Shown: positions 1 to 9,253 of the stretch, one piece after another
How the letters are laid out: each line of letters begins with the position of its first letter
Position numbering within the stretch: the stretch's first letter is position 1
Source: an uncultured Clostridia bacterium
GTDB taxonomy: Bacteria; Bacillota; Clostridia; Christensenellales; UBA1242
NCBI GenBank assembly: GCA_947303145.1
Contig: CAMYXB010000001.1
Location: 1 to 42,334, forward strand
Length of the DNA: 42,334 nt
Reading direction: 5' to 3'
Notes under the pieces: generated by a model
Databases searched by the model: none
What the model was told of the DNA's origin: nothing
The model's input: the letters and a program-made list of their open reading frames with translations, nothing else
Program-made: the position numbers and the translations under genes

Positions 1-1424
<1,424 letters not shown>

Positions 1425-1743
1425 TATTAAGATCTATATCAAGTAAATTTCTAAAGTCAATAAGTCTTTATAAATTTAGATAATCCATAAGACAATAATC
1501 TTGTTATATAACTTGGCGTAATTGAATTCTAATAAAAATCGGTTAACGATTAAAATTGAAAATACATATTACTCGATTAAACAGAAAAACTATTATGAAA
1601 ATAATTTCTCGATTAAATCAGCGTTTCAAATAAAAAAATATTTGAACTCGATATTTGTCTAACTCTAATAAATTAATATGCAGTTGTGATGGAACTATTC
1701 TCACGCTATACGGCGTGGCCGTTCTTTCGCGAACGACAATGCA
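1425..1743 (-). other. Leader / 5' external spacer of the 23S rRNA gene
   Basis: This AT-rich transcribed leader of about 320 nt lies between the rRNA promoter and the 23S 5' end and holds no ORF. Two hairpins lie immediately after the predicted transcription start: CGTTC/GAACG (1720-1724 with 1731-1735, six-base loop) and CACGC/GCGTG (1702-1706 with 1713-1717). Farther in, CTCGATTAAA-like words recur at about 1573 and 1610. Next to the 23S 5' end, GATCTATTAAGATC (1421-1434) is a small inverted repeat that could belong to the processing stem. I found no tRNA and no anti-Shine-Dalgarno tail of 16S here. Confidence 0.6.
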
Positions 1744-1772
1744 AGAATAACACAACGTGAAAATCGTGTCAA
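1744..1772 (-). promoter_or_regulatory. Strong sigma-A promoter for the 23S rRNA gene
   Basis: On the minus strand, TTGACA (1767-1772) and TATTCT (1744-1749) are separated by exactly 17 bp. An A/T-rich stretch just upstream (about 1775-1825) could act as an UP element. The transcript would start near 1737 and read through two leader hairpins into 23S. The arrangement fits a dedicated rRNA promoter. The call rests on motif match and position only. Confidence 0.75.
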
Positions 1773-1920
1773 CAACTTTTTTCAAGTTTTTTTGAAAAAT
1801 TTCGACTTTTTAATTTTATTTTGTGAACACATCGCCAAGTGTTTCATATCTCAATATCCCTAAAACCCGCTTAAATACTGCATTTTCACAGATTTTACAA
1901 AATGACTAAAAAATGGATTA

Positions 1921-1950
1921 TTGACAAAAAAAAAATAAATATTATACAAT
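1921..1950 (+). promoter_or_regulatory. Predicted sigma-A promoter for the small-protein/HD block
   Basis: TTGACA at 1921-1926 and TACAAT at 1945-1950 are 18 bp apart, with an A-tract filling the spacer. The predicted start is near 1957, giving a short leader with the ribosome site AAAAGGAG at 1970-1977, eight bases before the ATG at 1986. It diverges from the rRNA promoter at 1744-1772. Confidence 0.6.
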
Positions 1951-1985
1951 GAACTTACATCATACAACGAAAAGGAGTATACATT

Positions 1986-2552
1986 ATGTTTGGAATTATT
2001 GATCCAGTAACAGGGTTCTCACCAGAAGAGGAAAAGGATTTTGAAGAATTTATATCAAAGCTATTCAATACTGACTTCAGTTTAGAAAATGATAAATACC
2101 TAGCAATTGAATCTACTACTAAACACTCTGGTCATGTTAAGTGTTTCTTCAGAATAAAAGAGGATTTCTATAGAATTGATAATTTAATTTTGAGGAAGGC
2201 CTTTCTTATAGATGAAAAAGACTACGATACGCTTTTCTTATTGCCGCTTAATGATAAGAATATAGGTGACATTAACGAAGATAATAAAATCATAAGTTTG
2301 AAAAATCGAACAGAACAGGATATGAAAAATGAATGGAACAAGTCTATAAACTTGACACTAGAATGGACATTGTTCAAAGGAGCAAAACACCCTGAACGCA
2401 TAGAAGAATATAAGAAGAATATCCAAAACAAAATGACTAGTCTAAGAAGAGAGGAGAGAAAAATCCAAGAAAGAATTAATGCCGAAAAGCAAAAACTGGA
2501 AATGCTCTCTGACTTGCAGACTGGCATGTCTCAAGAAGAAAAAACGCTATAA
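1986..2552 (+). CDS. Hypothetical protein with C-terminal coiled coil; paralogue of 3600-3992
   Basis: I do not recognise a named family. The 188-residue protein has no signal peptide or membrane segment and is rich in charged residues and Asn. Its body is probably a small alpha/beta domain (residues 15-130). Residues 133-175 (from about HPERIEEYKK onward) are strongly Lys/Glu/Arg-rich and predicted to be a coiled-coil helix. It shares clear blocks with the protein at 3600-3992: FEEFISKLF (19-27) against IEEFISKNF, LFLLPLN (83-89) against LFPLN, and INLTLEWTLF (121-130) against INLSKEWMQF. The ATG is supported by AAAAGGAG eight bases upstream and a TTGACA/TACAAT promoter. The HD-domain gene starts 71 bases after its stop. 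Function unknown; probably cytoplasmic. Confidence 0.85.
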   Translation: MFGIIDPVTGFSPEEEKDFEEFISKLFNTDFSLENDKYLAIESTTKHSGHVKCFFRIKEDFYRIDNLILRKAFLIDEKDYDTLFLLPLNDKNIGDINEDNKIISLKNRTEQDMKNEWNKSINLTLEWTLFKGAKHPERIEEYKKNIQNKMTSLRREERKIQERINAEKQKLEMLSDLQTGMSQEEKTL

Positions 2553-2623
2553 TTAGTGGATATATAATAGAATAGTATATAGATAACGTATAAAACACAC
2601 AGCATATTTTCAAAGAGGTAAGC

Positions 2624-3457
2624 ATGGGCAATATTCAAGTGAGCGATTCACTTAGAAAATTCGCAAGATTAAATACTCCTGGCATTCTTTTTGGAAAGCC
2701 CGCTAGAAGCGGTCTAGGCGGAAAAACTAAACACATAGAGAATGTCGTGCGTATTGGCATGAGGCTCCCCATGGATTGTCTAAATGCAGAACTTGTGCAA
2801 ATCGCACTGCAATTGCATGACATTGGAAGAAGCGAGCAATGGAATATTTGTAAGAATTTCAATGACAGAGAGATAAATCATCACCACATCGCTTTGCAGA
2901 TGGTGGAAAAGTTCATAAGAGACGAGAGGTGTGATGTGACGCCTGACTGGATTGTTGTCACTGAGGTCATGCAGTATCATGGAGACTTGCATATGTGGGG
3001 CTTTGCTCATGACTTCGCCCTCCCATATATTCAATTGGTGACACTGGCAGACAATCTCGAAAATGGGTGTAATGGTGCTTTGGGATATCTAGAAGATGAG
3101 AAGGAAAGAGACGACAAGCATTACATACAAGACAGCCCCAATAGAGATCAAAGAGACCTCAATCCTAAACTGCTAGATCATCTAGAACGTGGTGAGATAT
3201 TTAGCAAAATGGCACTCTGCCACACTTATGCAGAATATTTTGTTTTTGCCTCAGTGCTCGCTGTGAATGCTTGTATAAATAATATATCCGGTGAAATCGC
3301 AAAGGAAGCAATGCGAGACAAATGCTACTGCTATGAAGATGAGGGAAAAATTCATTGGCTTGATGCAGTGGAAGGTTATTGTCATATTTTTAAGAAACAT
3401 TTACATGAAAAAGACGCCGAAATCGCCTGCGGCATCATGCGTAAAAAGTGTAGATGA
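2624..3457 (+). CDS. HD-domain metal-dependent phosphohydrolase
   Basis: This 277-residue protein has the ordered metal ligands of the HD superfamily: H37 (KHIENV), the HD doublet H65-D66 in LQLHDIGR, a His cluster at 86-88 (INHHHIAL), H119 in MQYHGDLH, and D143 in LADNLEN. Family knowledge: HD proteins hydrolyse phosphate esters of nucleotides or cyclic nucleotides using one or two metals. The extra His residues favour a two-metal site. The substrate cannot be read from the sequence. The region from about 205 to 277 is Cys-rich (C218, C234, C236, C252) and unassigned. The ATG follows AAAGAGG closely. It sits between two paralogous small proteins, so substrate or partner specificity may relate to them (inference). 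No membrane segment is visible. Confidence 0.85.
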   Translation: MGNIQVSDSLRKFARLNTPGILFGKPARSGLGGKTKHIENVVRIGMRLPMDCLNAELVQIALQLHDIGRSEQWNICKNFNDREINHHHIALQMVEKFIRDERCDVTPDWIVVTEVMQYHGDLHMWGFAHDFALPYIQLVTLADNLENGCNGALGYLEDEKERDDKHYIQDSPNRDQRDLNPKLLDHLERGEIFSKMALCHTYAEYFVFASVLAVNACINNISGEIAKEAMRDKCYCYEDEGKIHWLDAVEGYCHIFKKHLHEKDAEIACGIMRKKCR

Positions 3458-3545
3458 CGTCAATCCCTCATTTTTTACGTAGCCATTGACTGAAGTTGAT
3501 GTTTTTTTTTGATGAAAGGCATAATCTTCCCTTTCAACTTGAGTA

Positions 3546-3574
3546 TTGACATGAAATGGTGAATAATATATAAT
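3546..3574 (+). promoter_or_regulatory. Perfect-consensus sigma-A promoter for 3600-3992
   Basis: TTGACA at 3546-3551 and TATAAT at 3569-3574 have an exact 17 bp spacer, matching the consensus at all twelve positions. The predicted start near 3581 leaves a leader of about 19 nt containing AAAGGAAA (3584-3591) before the ATG at 3600. The short gene downstream thus has its own strong promoter, separate from the HD gene. Confidence 0.75.
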
Positions 3575-3599
3575 CGAATAAAAAAAGGAAAGCAAAAAA

Positions 3600-3992
3600 A
3601 TGGTAAAAAGTGGCAAATTCCATACAAGTGATATAGAGGAGTTTATATCAAAGAATTTCGATGTCTCTTTTTCTTTCGAAAGAAATACATATTCATATAA
3701 AGTGGACAATATAGAGGAATTCGTGGAGGATTCGTATGATTGGAATGACAAGTCTCTCTTTAGTTGCGTCAAGATAGTAGAGGGTTATTATGACCTGTTC
3801 ATAACAGAGTCCAACTTCGAGCTATTCCCACTCAATGTAGTAAGCATAAAAGAGGTGGGAGAGGGGGACAATAAGCACCTACTAATCACCGCCCACGAAG
3901 AAAAGGCCAACACCAATCCAGCAATAAATCTAAGCAAAGAGTGGATGCAATTTAGAAAAGACAAAGCAAGTCAAAGTAATATTTGGCTGTGA
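3600..3992 (+). CDS. Hypothetical protein, shorter paralogue of 1986-2552
   Basis: This 130-residue soluble, acidic protein is of unknown function. It aligns with the protein at 1986-2552 over IEEFISKNF (12-20), an FSFE.N.Y block (24-31), LFPLN (75-79) and INLSKEWMQF (109-118). It ends 12 residues after the last shared block and lacks the coiled-coil tail of its relative. I checked the other frames past the stop at 3990-3992 and found no continuation resembling that tail, so a recent single frameshift is not supported. The ATG has a GGAAA ribosome site about 9-11 bases upstream and a perfect consensus promoter. A hairpin terminator follows at 4092-4134. Confidence 0.8.
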   Translation: MVKSGKFHTSDIEEFISKNFDVSFSFERNTYSYKVDNIEEFVEDSYDWNDKSLFSCVKIVEGYYDLFITESNFELFPLNVVSIKEVGEGDNKHLLITAHEEKANTNPAINLSKEWMQFRKDKASQSNIWL

Positions 3993-4091
3993 TAGAAAAT
4001 TATTGAGAAAAACAAATAGAATGAAACAAGTATAGTCGAAACGGAGATAAGATATACATATAGTTATAGACAAGACAACATAAGTTGAACT

Positions 4092-4134
4092 AAAAAAATA
4101 TATGCCACAGGTCAACACCTTTGGCTATTTTTTA
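4092..4134 (+). terminator. Rho-independent terminator (probably bidirectional)
   Basis: The stem GCCA-c-AGGT (4104-4112) pairs with ACCT-t-TGGC (4117-4125) around a CAAC loop. An A-run lies before it (4092-4098) and TATTTTTTA follows, so it could work on either strand. It lies 100 bases after the stop of 3600-3992 and before the membrane-protein gene at 4233. The 240-base gap 3993-4232 holds nothing else I can support. Confidence 0.7.
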
Positions 4135-4232
4135 TGTAAAAAATATAAAACACATATCATCATCTTCGTTGTAATGATTATATATATTCTCCATAGTATT
4201 TTTTATAGAAAAGGAAAATACATATATTATTA

Positions 4233-4823
4233 GTGAAAGAGATAGTGGACAGGCGAAGGGCGGCGGTGCGCCTTGGGGTGATAACATTTGTAGTGGGGGC
4301 GGGGGTGGTAGCCACATATTTGATTCTCCGCAGGGCGGGTGTGGTGAGCACTCTTGGCAATCTATCTGAACTCAAGAGAGCGATTGTCGGAGCGGGGGCG
4401 CTGTCTTATGCTCTATTTGCTCTGCTACAATTTCTGCAAGTGACACTCATTCCCTTGCCGTCCAGTGTGACCACTCTATGTGGGATACTGCTATTTGGTG
4501 CATTCAAGACTTTTGTCATCAGTCTATGTGCCATTCTGCTGGGAAGCGTGGTGGCATACATGGCGGGGAGAATGCTGGGGAAAAAGATTTTGCCATGGGC
4601 AGTGGGTAGCAAAAAGACAGAAGAACTCCAAGCCCTGCTTGGCAAGGGCCGAGTGGCATTCTTCCTGATGATGCTATTCCCCTTCTTCCCTGACGATATT
4701 CTCTGTCTTATGGCAGGGGTGAGCCGAATGGATTTCAAATTCTTCCTCATAACCAACATCATAACTAGGAGTGTGGGATTGGCGTTCTTTTGTTTCTTAT
4801 GCAATTCTCTTTCTTTAGGCTAA
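4233..4823 (+). CDS. TVP38/TMEM64-type (DedA/VTT superfamily) membrane protein
   Basis: This 196-residue integral membrane protein has hydrophobic segments near residues 12-32, 47-68, 75-92, 93-112, 142-160 and 170-190. The block LFPFFPDDILCLMAGVSRM (about residues 147-165) matches the conserved PFxPDDxLCxxAG signature of the VTT (SNARE-associated/TVP38) domain. Family members are linked to lipid scrambling or undecaprenyl-phosphate and proton-coupled transport. The exact substrate here is unknown. The only plausible start in this frame is GTG at 4233, since an in-frame TAG lies at 4206-4208. The AAGGA ribosome site (4211-4215) is unusually far, 17 bases, so a slightly later GTG (4245) is possible. 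G+C is visibly higher than in the preceding small genes. The stop lies inside a large palindrome. Confidence 0.85.
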   Translation: MKEIVDRRRAAVRLGVITFVVGAGVVATYLILRRAGVVSTLGNLSELKRAIVGAGALSYALFALLQFLQVTLIPLPSSVTTLCGILLFGAFKTFVISLCAILLGSVVAYMAGRMLGKKILPWAVGSKKTEELQALLGKGRVAFFLMMLFPFFPDDILCLMAGVSRMDFKFFLITNIITRSVGLAFFCFLCNSLSLG

Positions 4824-4834
4824 AGAAAGAGAAT
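4804..4834. repeat. 31-bp perfect palindrome spanning the stop codon of the VTT gene
   Basis: ATTCTCTTTCTTTAG (4804-4818) and its exact reverse complement (4820-4834) are centred on 4819. The TAA stop at 4821-4823 lies inside the right arm. The hairpin would include the last codons of the gene. There is no T-run directly after it, but a clear terminator follows 16 bases later. Confidence 0.8.
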
Positions 4835-4849
4835 ACAGAAAGAAAGCAA

Positions 4850-4875
4850 GGGGGGATTTCGATTTCCCCCCTTTT
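4850..4875 (+). terminator. Rho-independent terminator after the VTT gene
   Basis: GGGGGGA (4850-4856) pairs with TCCCCCC (4865-4871) around an eight-base loop and is followed by TTTT (4872-4875). On the minus strand the same stem is followed by TTGCTTTCTTTCT, so it may also stop transcripts arriving from the pilus operon. Confidence 0.75.
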
Positions 4876-5137
4876 ACCCCCTTCAAACGACCTACTTTTT
4901 ATAAAAGTAGGCAAAAACTAGAGGAATTTGCACGCTGTGCACGCAAGAAATAAATTTTTATTTTGAGATATTACTTTTTTTTCACTCTTTGAATTATATA
5001 TTTCTATGTCGCACTGCAGCCGAGCAATAGCAAACGCCATGAATTGCGGAACAAAGTGGAGTCGAATGAGTCTAACTTCCATGTCACCCTAAGCGGAGTG
5101 AACGCAAGAAGAAATAGGCATATTCTCCCGTTCGCTT
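4876..5137. other. Convergent intergenic region, no gene seen
   Basis: This is the gap between the plus-strand VTT gene and the end of the minus-strand pilus operon. It holds a 9-bp perfect hairpin with a three-base loop (CCTACTTTT 4891-4899 with 4903-4911), a small TGCAC/GTGCA hairpin near 4930-4942, and an AT-rich stretch (4950-5010). I see no ORF with a ribosome site, no tRNA and no clear T-tailed terminator dedicated to the pilus operon. Confidence 0.5.
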
Positions 5138-6793
5138 CTAACTCTCTTCGCCAAGAGATATGGCGGAGTATTCTTCTATAGATGTGATGCCAGATAGGAC
5201 GTATCTAAGACATGACTCACGCATTGACACCATGCCGTTTTTTATGGCAAGGGAGCGCAGGGCATCAATATTGACATTCTCTGTCTGCATACCCGCCTTG
5301 AAATTGCTGTCAAAATACAATATCTCATGCACAGCACATCTACCCTTATATCCTGTATTATTGCAATATGGACAGCCCACTTTTTCGTAAATCTTTGCTG
5401 GCTCATCTATCCCCAGCATTGCTTGCATGGCGGGGGTGGTGGTGATGGGCCTTTTGCAGTGAGGGCAGAGTTTTTTGACCAGTCTTTGCGATATAACTCC
5501 CACTAGGGCATCTGTGGCGAAATACTTGGGTATCCCCATATCTATCAGTCTAATGACAGCGCCCACAGCATCGTTGGTGTGCAGTGTAGACAGCACCATA
5601 TGACCTGTGATGGCCGACCTTGTGGCTATCTGTGCAGTCTCCTCGTCTCTTATCTCGCCCACCATGATGATGTCAGGGTCTTGACGGAGTATACTCCTTA
5701 GACTTGAGGCAAATGTGAGACCCGCCTTTCTATTCACTTGCAGTTGATTGACTCCTTTCATGTCATATTCCACAGGGTCTTCGATGGTGACAATATTCTT
5801 CTTGCCGTCATTGATTTCCCTCAAAAAAGCATAAAGCGTAGTGGTCTTGCCAGAGCCTGTGGGACCAGTGAGCAGTATTATTCCATGCGGGTGCTTCAAA
5901 ATCTTGAGGATAAGTTCGTATGCCTCAGTGGAGAACTCCAATTCCTTGAGGGAATAGGAGAAAATCTTGTTGTCTAGCACTCTTATGACGAACTTCTCTC
6001 CATGAATGGTGGGCAGAGTGGACACACGAAAATTGATGTCTTCTCCGCCAATATTGAGACTTATCCTCCCGTCTTGTGGAATCCTCTTCTCTGCTATATC
6101 TATGTCGGAGAGAATCTTCAGTCTGGCGCAAATCTCTGGATAAGACTCGATGGGAAAATGCGCCCACTCTATGAGGTCTCCATCTATCCTATATCTAATG
6201 GTGACACTCTCCTCTCCTGGCTCTATGTGAATATCGCTGGCATTGAGGGGAATGGACTCTCTAATGACAGAGTCCACGAACTTCACCGAAGGGGCGCTGG
6301 CGAGAGATATGTCGCTGTTCTCTTTATCCTTTTTCGAGTTTTGGACATTATTTGTAATATTCCTCAAAGCATCTTGTGTATTCACGCTGACGGAATATGA
6401 CTGCAGGAAATTCTCCAGCCTCTCTTCGTCCACCAATACATATTGCACATCGCCAGTGTGGAGCATATCAAGGGTGCTACGCATCTGCACATTCCTAGGG
6501 TTAGACGTAGCCACGATGAGGGTAGAGCCCACCTTCTCTATGGGGACGAATGAGTATTGTTTCATCAATTCCACAGAAAAGGTCTCGTCCACGTCTCTCG
6601 GAAGGGGAAGATAGTCTATATCTGCAAATGGCGTGATGTAATATTTAGATAAAATCTGCATAAGTTCTGCCTGAGTAAGAAGTCCACTATCTATGAGGGA
6701 CGACAAAGGAGATGACAAGTGCTCATTGTAGAAAGACTTGTCTATCCTATCCTCTTTTAGCAAAGTATCTAGTATATATTGCGTCTTATTCAT
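5138..6793 (-). CDS. pilB: Type IV pilus assembly ATPase PilB/GspE/ComGA family
   Basis: This 551-residue hexameric extension ATPase powers pilin polymerisation at the inner face of the membrane. It has an N-terminal GspE/MshE-type domain (about 45-140), then the catalytic core: Walker A GPTGSGKT (310-317), Asp box TIEDPVEY (336-343), Walker B with DPDIIMVGEIRDEE (372-385) and His box TGHMVLSTLHTND (396-408). A zinc-binding tetracysteine is present: C443, C446, C474, C477. These features separate the PilB/GspE branch from PilT, which lacks the tetracysteine and the long N-terminus. The ATG is supported by AGGTGAT upstream. It lies 15 bases after pilC and is the last gene of the operon. No retraction ATPase is present in the window. 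Confidence 0.96.
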   Translation of the reverse strand: MNKTQYILDTLLKEDRIDKSFYNEHLSSPLSSLIDSGLLTQAELMQILSKYYITPFADIDYLPLPRDVDETFSVELMKQYSFVPIEKVGSTLIVATSNPRNVQMRSTLDMLHTGDVQYVLVDEERLENFLQSYSVSVNTQDALRNITNNVQNSKKDKENSDISLASAPSVKFVDSVIRESIPLNASDIHIEPGEESVTIRYRIDGDLIEWAHFPIESYPEICARLKILSDIDIAEKRIPQDGRISLNIGGEDINFRVSTLPTIHGEKFVIRVLDNKIFSYSLKELEFSTEAYELILKILKHPHGIILLTGPTGSGKTTTLYAFLREINDGKKNIVTIEDPVEYDMKGVNQLQVNRKAGLTFASSLRSILRQDPDIIMVGEIRDEETAQIATRSAITGHMVLSTLHTNDAVGAVIRLIDMGIPKYFATDALVGVISQRLVKKLCPHCKRPITTTPAMQAMLGIDEPAKIYEKVGCPYCNNTGYKGRCAVHEILYFDSNFKAGMQTENVNIDALRSLAIKNGMVSMRESCLRYVLSGITSIEEYSAISLGEES

Positions 6794-6808
6794 ATTATCA
6801 CCTATATT

Positions 6809-8020
6809 TTATGTCTTAATGGAAGTAATCATATTGAGAATGGGGCTATACATAGCGATAAACATCACTGCTATGGCCACTCCTAGGAGTGACAACACTG
6901 CTGGCTGGAGAATGGTGGTGATGAGGTTCATCGCTTTCTCCACCTCTTCATCAAAGTAGTCACTGGTAGACAGGAGCATCTTGTCCAGTTTGCCAGTCTT
7001 TTCGCCAACTAAGAGCATCTCAATCACCACTGGAGACAACTTCATCTCTATGCTCACAGCGCTGGATAGGGGCATACCCTTCTTGACATCGAGTATCACT
7101 CTATCAAATTGCCTCTCAAGATACTTATTGTCAATAATGGCTTTGATGGAGTTAAGCGAGGACACCATGTCTAGTCCACTGGATAATAGCAAGCCGAGAC
7201 TTTGCACGAAGTGGGATGTAAACAGCGCTATGTTGATTTTCTTAAAAATAGGGAGTGTCATCTTCATCTTATCTATAATATATCTGCCTCTTTTCGTCTT
7301 GGAAAATAGATAAATGGAGAATATCACTATAACAAGGGTGAGAAGAATGTATTGCCACGAGCCTCTCACAAACTCTGACATGCGAAAAAGAAACATGGTG
7401 AGCGGTGGCATATCTACGTCCATGACCGAAAATGATGAGATGAATGTGGGAATGACGAAGTGTAGCATAATGACCAGCACTGCTATCATCATTATAAACA
7501 ATATGACAGGATATGCCATGGCGGACTGGAATTTGGTCTTATTTTTCTTCTCTTTGGCATAATAGGTGGAGACGGAGTTTAGCACTTGGCTGAGTTCTCC
7601 AGATGTCTCACCTACATAGACCATGGAGGAATAGAATGCGGGAAAAACCTTGGGATACTTCTTCATAGATTGCGAGAGCATAAGTCCATTATATAGGTCC
7701 TCCAGCACTTGTCCCAATGTCTTCCTAAGTAGTGAGGAATAGGGTTGCTCCTTGAGTGTGGCGATGCTGTCTATTATGGATATTCCAGAGGATATGAGCA
7801 CAGCGAATTGACGTGAAAATGAGTTTAGTTCTGTAATACTCACTCTGCCAGATAGTGAGAAGAAAGTAGACGGAGCAGAAGTAGATGCCTTGCCTATCTT
7901 CAATACAAAGAGGTCATCTTTCATGAGAGCATTCTTGACATATTCTTCGCTCTCTGCTACGAATGTGCCACGAACCATCTTACCCGACAATGTTTTTGCG
8001 ACATATTTATACTTATTCAT
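6809..8020 (-). CDS. pilC: Type IV pilus / type II secretion inner-membrane platform protein PilC/GspF/ComGB
   Basis: This 403-residue polytopic platform protein couples the PilB motor to pilin subunits. Two T2SSF domains are visible: the first begins near FSRQFAVLISSGISI (about residue 67), the second near FTSHFVQSLGLLLSSG (about 270). Hydrophobic segments are near 160-185, 212-228 and 365-398. I chose the ATG at 8018-8020. A longer frame opens with TTG at 8050, but that has no ribosome site and would overlap the upstream gene by 26 bases, while the ATG lies four bases after the prepilin peptidase stop, consistent with translational coupling. The N-terminus MNKYKYVAKT is then typical of the family. 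Confidence 0.95.
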   Translation of the reverse strand: MNKYKYVAKTLSGKMVRGTFVAESEEYVKNALMKDDLFVLKIGKASTSAPSTFFSLSGRVSITELNSFSRQFAVLISSGISIIDSIATLKEQPYSSLLRKTLGQVLEDLYNGLMLSQSMKKYPKVFPAFYSSMVYVGETSGELSQVLNSVSTYYAKEKKNKTKFQSAMAYPVILFIMMIAVLVIMLHFVIPTFISSFSVMDVDMPPLTMFLFRMSEFVRGSWQYILLTLVIVIFSIYLFSKTKRGRYIIDKMKMTLPIFKKINIALFTSHFVQSLGLLLSSGLDMVSSLNSIKAIIDNKYLERQFDRVILDVKKGMPLSSAVSIEMKLSPVVIEMLLVGEKTGKLDKMLLSTSDYFDEEVEKAMNLITTILQPAVLSLLGVAIAVMFIAMYSPILNMITSIKT

Positions 8021-8024
8021 TCTC

Positions 8025-8813
8025 TTAAAACAGGGAGAGATACCACTCAACTATGTATGAGCCAAACGCCATGCAAAATATGGCACAAGGCACTATAAAC
8101 GTGGCGAAGGGGAACTCTCTATCCCTACCTCCTTTCTTAAATATTGTGATGAGCGACAAGATAATGGCAGAAAGCATGCAAGATAGTATAATGGTGAGAA
8201 TGGTGCCTCCAAGTCCTAAAAACAGTCCCAAAACTGCCATAAGTTTGACATCTCCAAATCCAAGCCCCTGCTTGTGACGGATAAGATAGAATAAAAACGA
8301 GAATATCAAGAAAAATCCCCCACCGACTAAAAAGCCATACACTCTATCACTTGCATTGGGTATTCCTATGATGGACACGAGAGCTATGACAAGAAGAGTC
8401 ATCTGCAATTCGTCAGGAATCTCCATATTGTCTAAATCGCACATGAATATAGCCAGCATGGTGGAGAATGCAAGGCAAGATGTGACAAGAGACAGATAAT
8501 CTACACCATTTCTACTGAAAATGTATGGTGTATATAGGCAAAGAGCAAGGAAATATAACAGAGTGTTGGCTAGTTCCACCAATGGATACCTAGGAGAAAT
8601 CTTTTCCCCACAATGTCGACATCTGCCTCGCAATATTATATATGAAAGAATGGGGACATTGTCATAAATGGCAATGTGATGCTCACATTTAGGACAATGT
8701 GATGACGGGCGAGCAAGAGACTCGCCTCTAGGCAGTCTATATATGACTACATTGAGAAAACTGCCTATGCATAAGCCAAGGACCAATGTGATGATTATCG
8801 TAAATATTCCCAT
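8025..8813 (-). CDS. pilD: Prepilin peptidase / N-methyltransferase (PilD/ComC family)
   Basis: This 262-residue integral membrane aspartic protease cleaves prepilin leaders and methylates the new N-terminus. The N-terminal domain has GSFLNVVIYRLPRG (17-30) and the zinc tetracysteine C40-x2-C43 ... C65-x2-C68. The catalytic aspartates are D126 in MCDLDN and D188 in GFGDVKLM. About seven to eight hydrophobic segments follow. Its substrates are probably the three FTLLE/FTIVE-type prepilins encoded in the same operon. The ATG overlaps the previous stop as TAATG and has GGAGGTG upstream. Confidence 0.96.
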   Translation of the reverse strand: MGIFTIIITLVLGLCIGSFLNVVIYRLPRGESLARPSSHCPKCEHHIAIYDNVPILSYIILRGRCRHCGEKISPRYPLVELANTLLYFLALCLYTPYIFSRNGVDYLSLVTSCLAFSTMLAIFMCDLDNMEIPDELQMTLLVIALVSIIGIPNASDRVYGFLVGGGFFLIFSFLFYLIRHKQGLGFGDVKLMAVLGLFLGLGGTILTIILSCMLSAIILSLITIFKKGGRDREFPFATFIVPCAIFCMAFGSYIVEWYLSLF

Positions 8814-9253
8814 TATGCCACACCTCCCTCAAATCTCACTATCCCTGCCAGATAATGAGCAGTCTGTCCACCGATATCTCTACTCTCTATCCATATATCC
8901 TCGCTCTGCTGTGCCACAAGTTTATGTGTATCAAAGTCGTAAATAATGTAAAAATATATGTTGTTCAATGTTATAGTCTGCGACTTGCTACAGACAAGTG
9001 CCTTTTGACTGATGCTGTCCTCACTCGTGACTATGAGGAAGTGATAGTCATATTCGCCATCAATCTCTCCATTATCTATGAAATCTTGCTTGGCGGAAAG
9101 TAAAAGAGCCGACTTGTGTATATGTGCCTCGCTGATGCGAGAGGAGAGGGAAAAGGATATGACTAGCGAGAAAATAAGTGCCGACAAAAGAATGACCACG
9201 CTCATGGCCGTCATTGCAGACAATATGGCTACTCCTTTCCTCTTATCTCTCAT
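8813..9253 (-). CDS. PilX/GspK-like minor pilus component
   Basis: This 146-residue protein has a short basic leader (MRDKRKG) followed by one hydrophobic helix (about 8-38) and a small soluble domain. The leader ends in Gly (G7), as in prepilins, but position +5 of the predicted mature chain is Ser (S12) rather than Glu. Lack of Glu at +5 is characteristic of GspK/PilX-type tip subunits, which start the pilus or pseudopilus. No family match can be confirmed by eye for the soluble part. It begins with an ATGA overlap with the upstream prepilin gene. Cleavage by the neighbouring prepilin peptidase is likely but inferred. Confidence 0.75.
   Translation of the reverse strand: MRDKRKGVAILSAMTAMSVVILLSALIFSLVISFSLSSRISEAHIHKSALLLSAKQDFIDNGEIDGEYDYHFLIVTSEDSISQKALVCSKSQTITLNNIYFYIIYDFDTHKLVAQQSEDIWIESRDIGGQTAHYLAGIVRFEGGVA

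Noticed and set aside
1425..1985. tRNA or 16S 3' end in the spacer beside 23S
   Set aside because: No cloverleaf-like T-loop (GGTTCGA) and no anti-Shine-Dalgarno sequence on either strand.
3990..4080. Frameshifted continuation of 3600-3992 into a coiled-coil tail as in its paralogue
   Set aside because: Other frames give only a short stretch (KQVKVIFGCDRKLLRKTN) that does not resemble the paralogue and soon hits a stop.
4132..4804. Minus-strand ORFs opposite the VTT membrane protein
   Set aside because: They are shadows of a well-supported membrane-protein frame, with low-complexity translations and no ribosome sites.
8021..8050. TTG start for PilC giving ten extra residues
   Set aside because: No ribosome site and overlap with the peptidase gene; the ATG at 8020 fits coupling and the family N-terminus.
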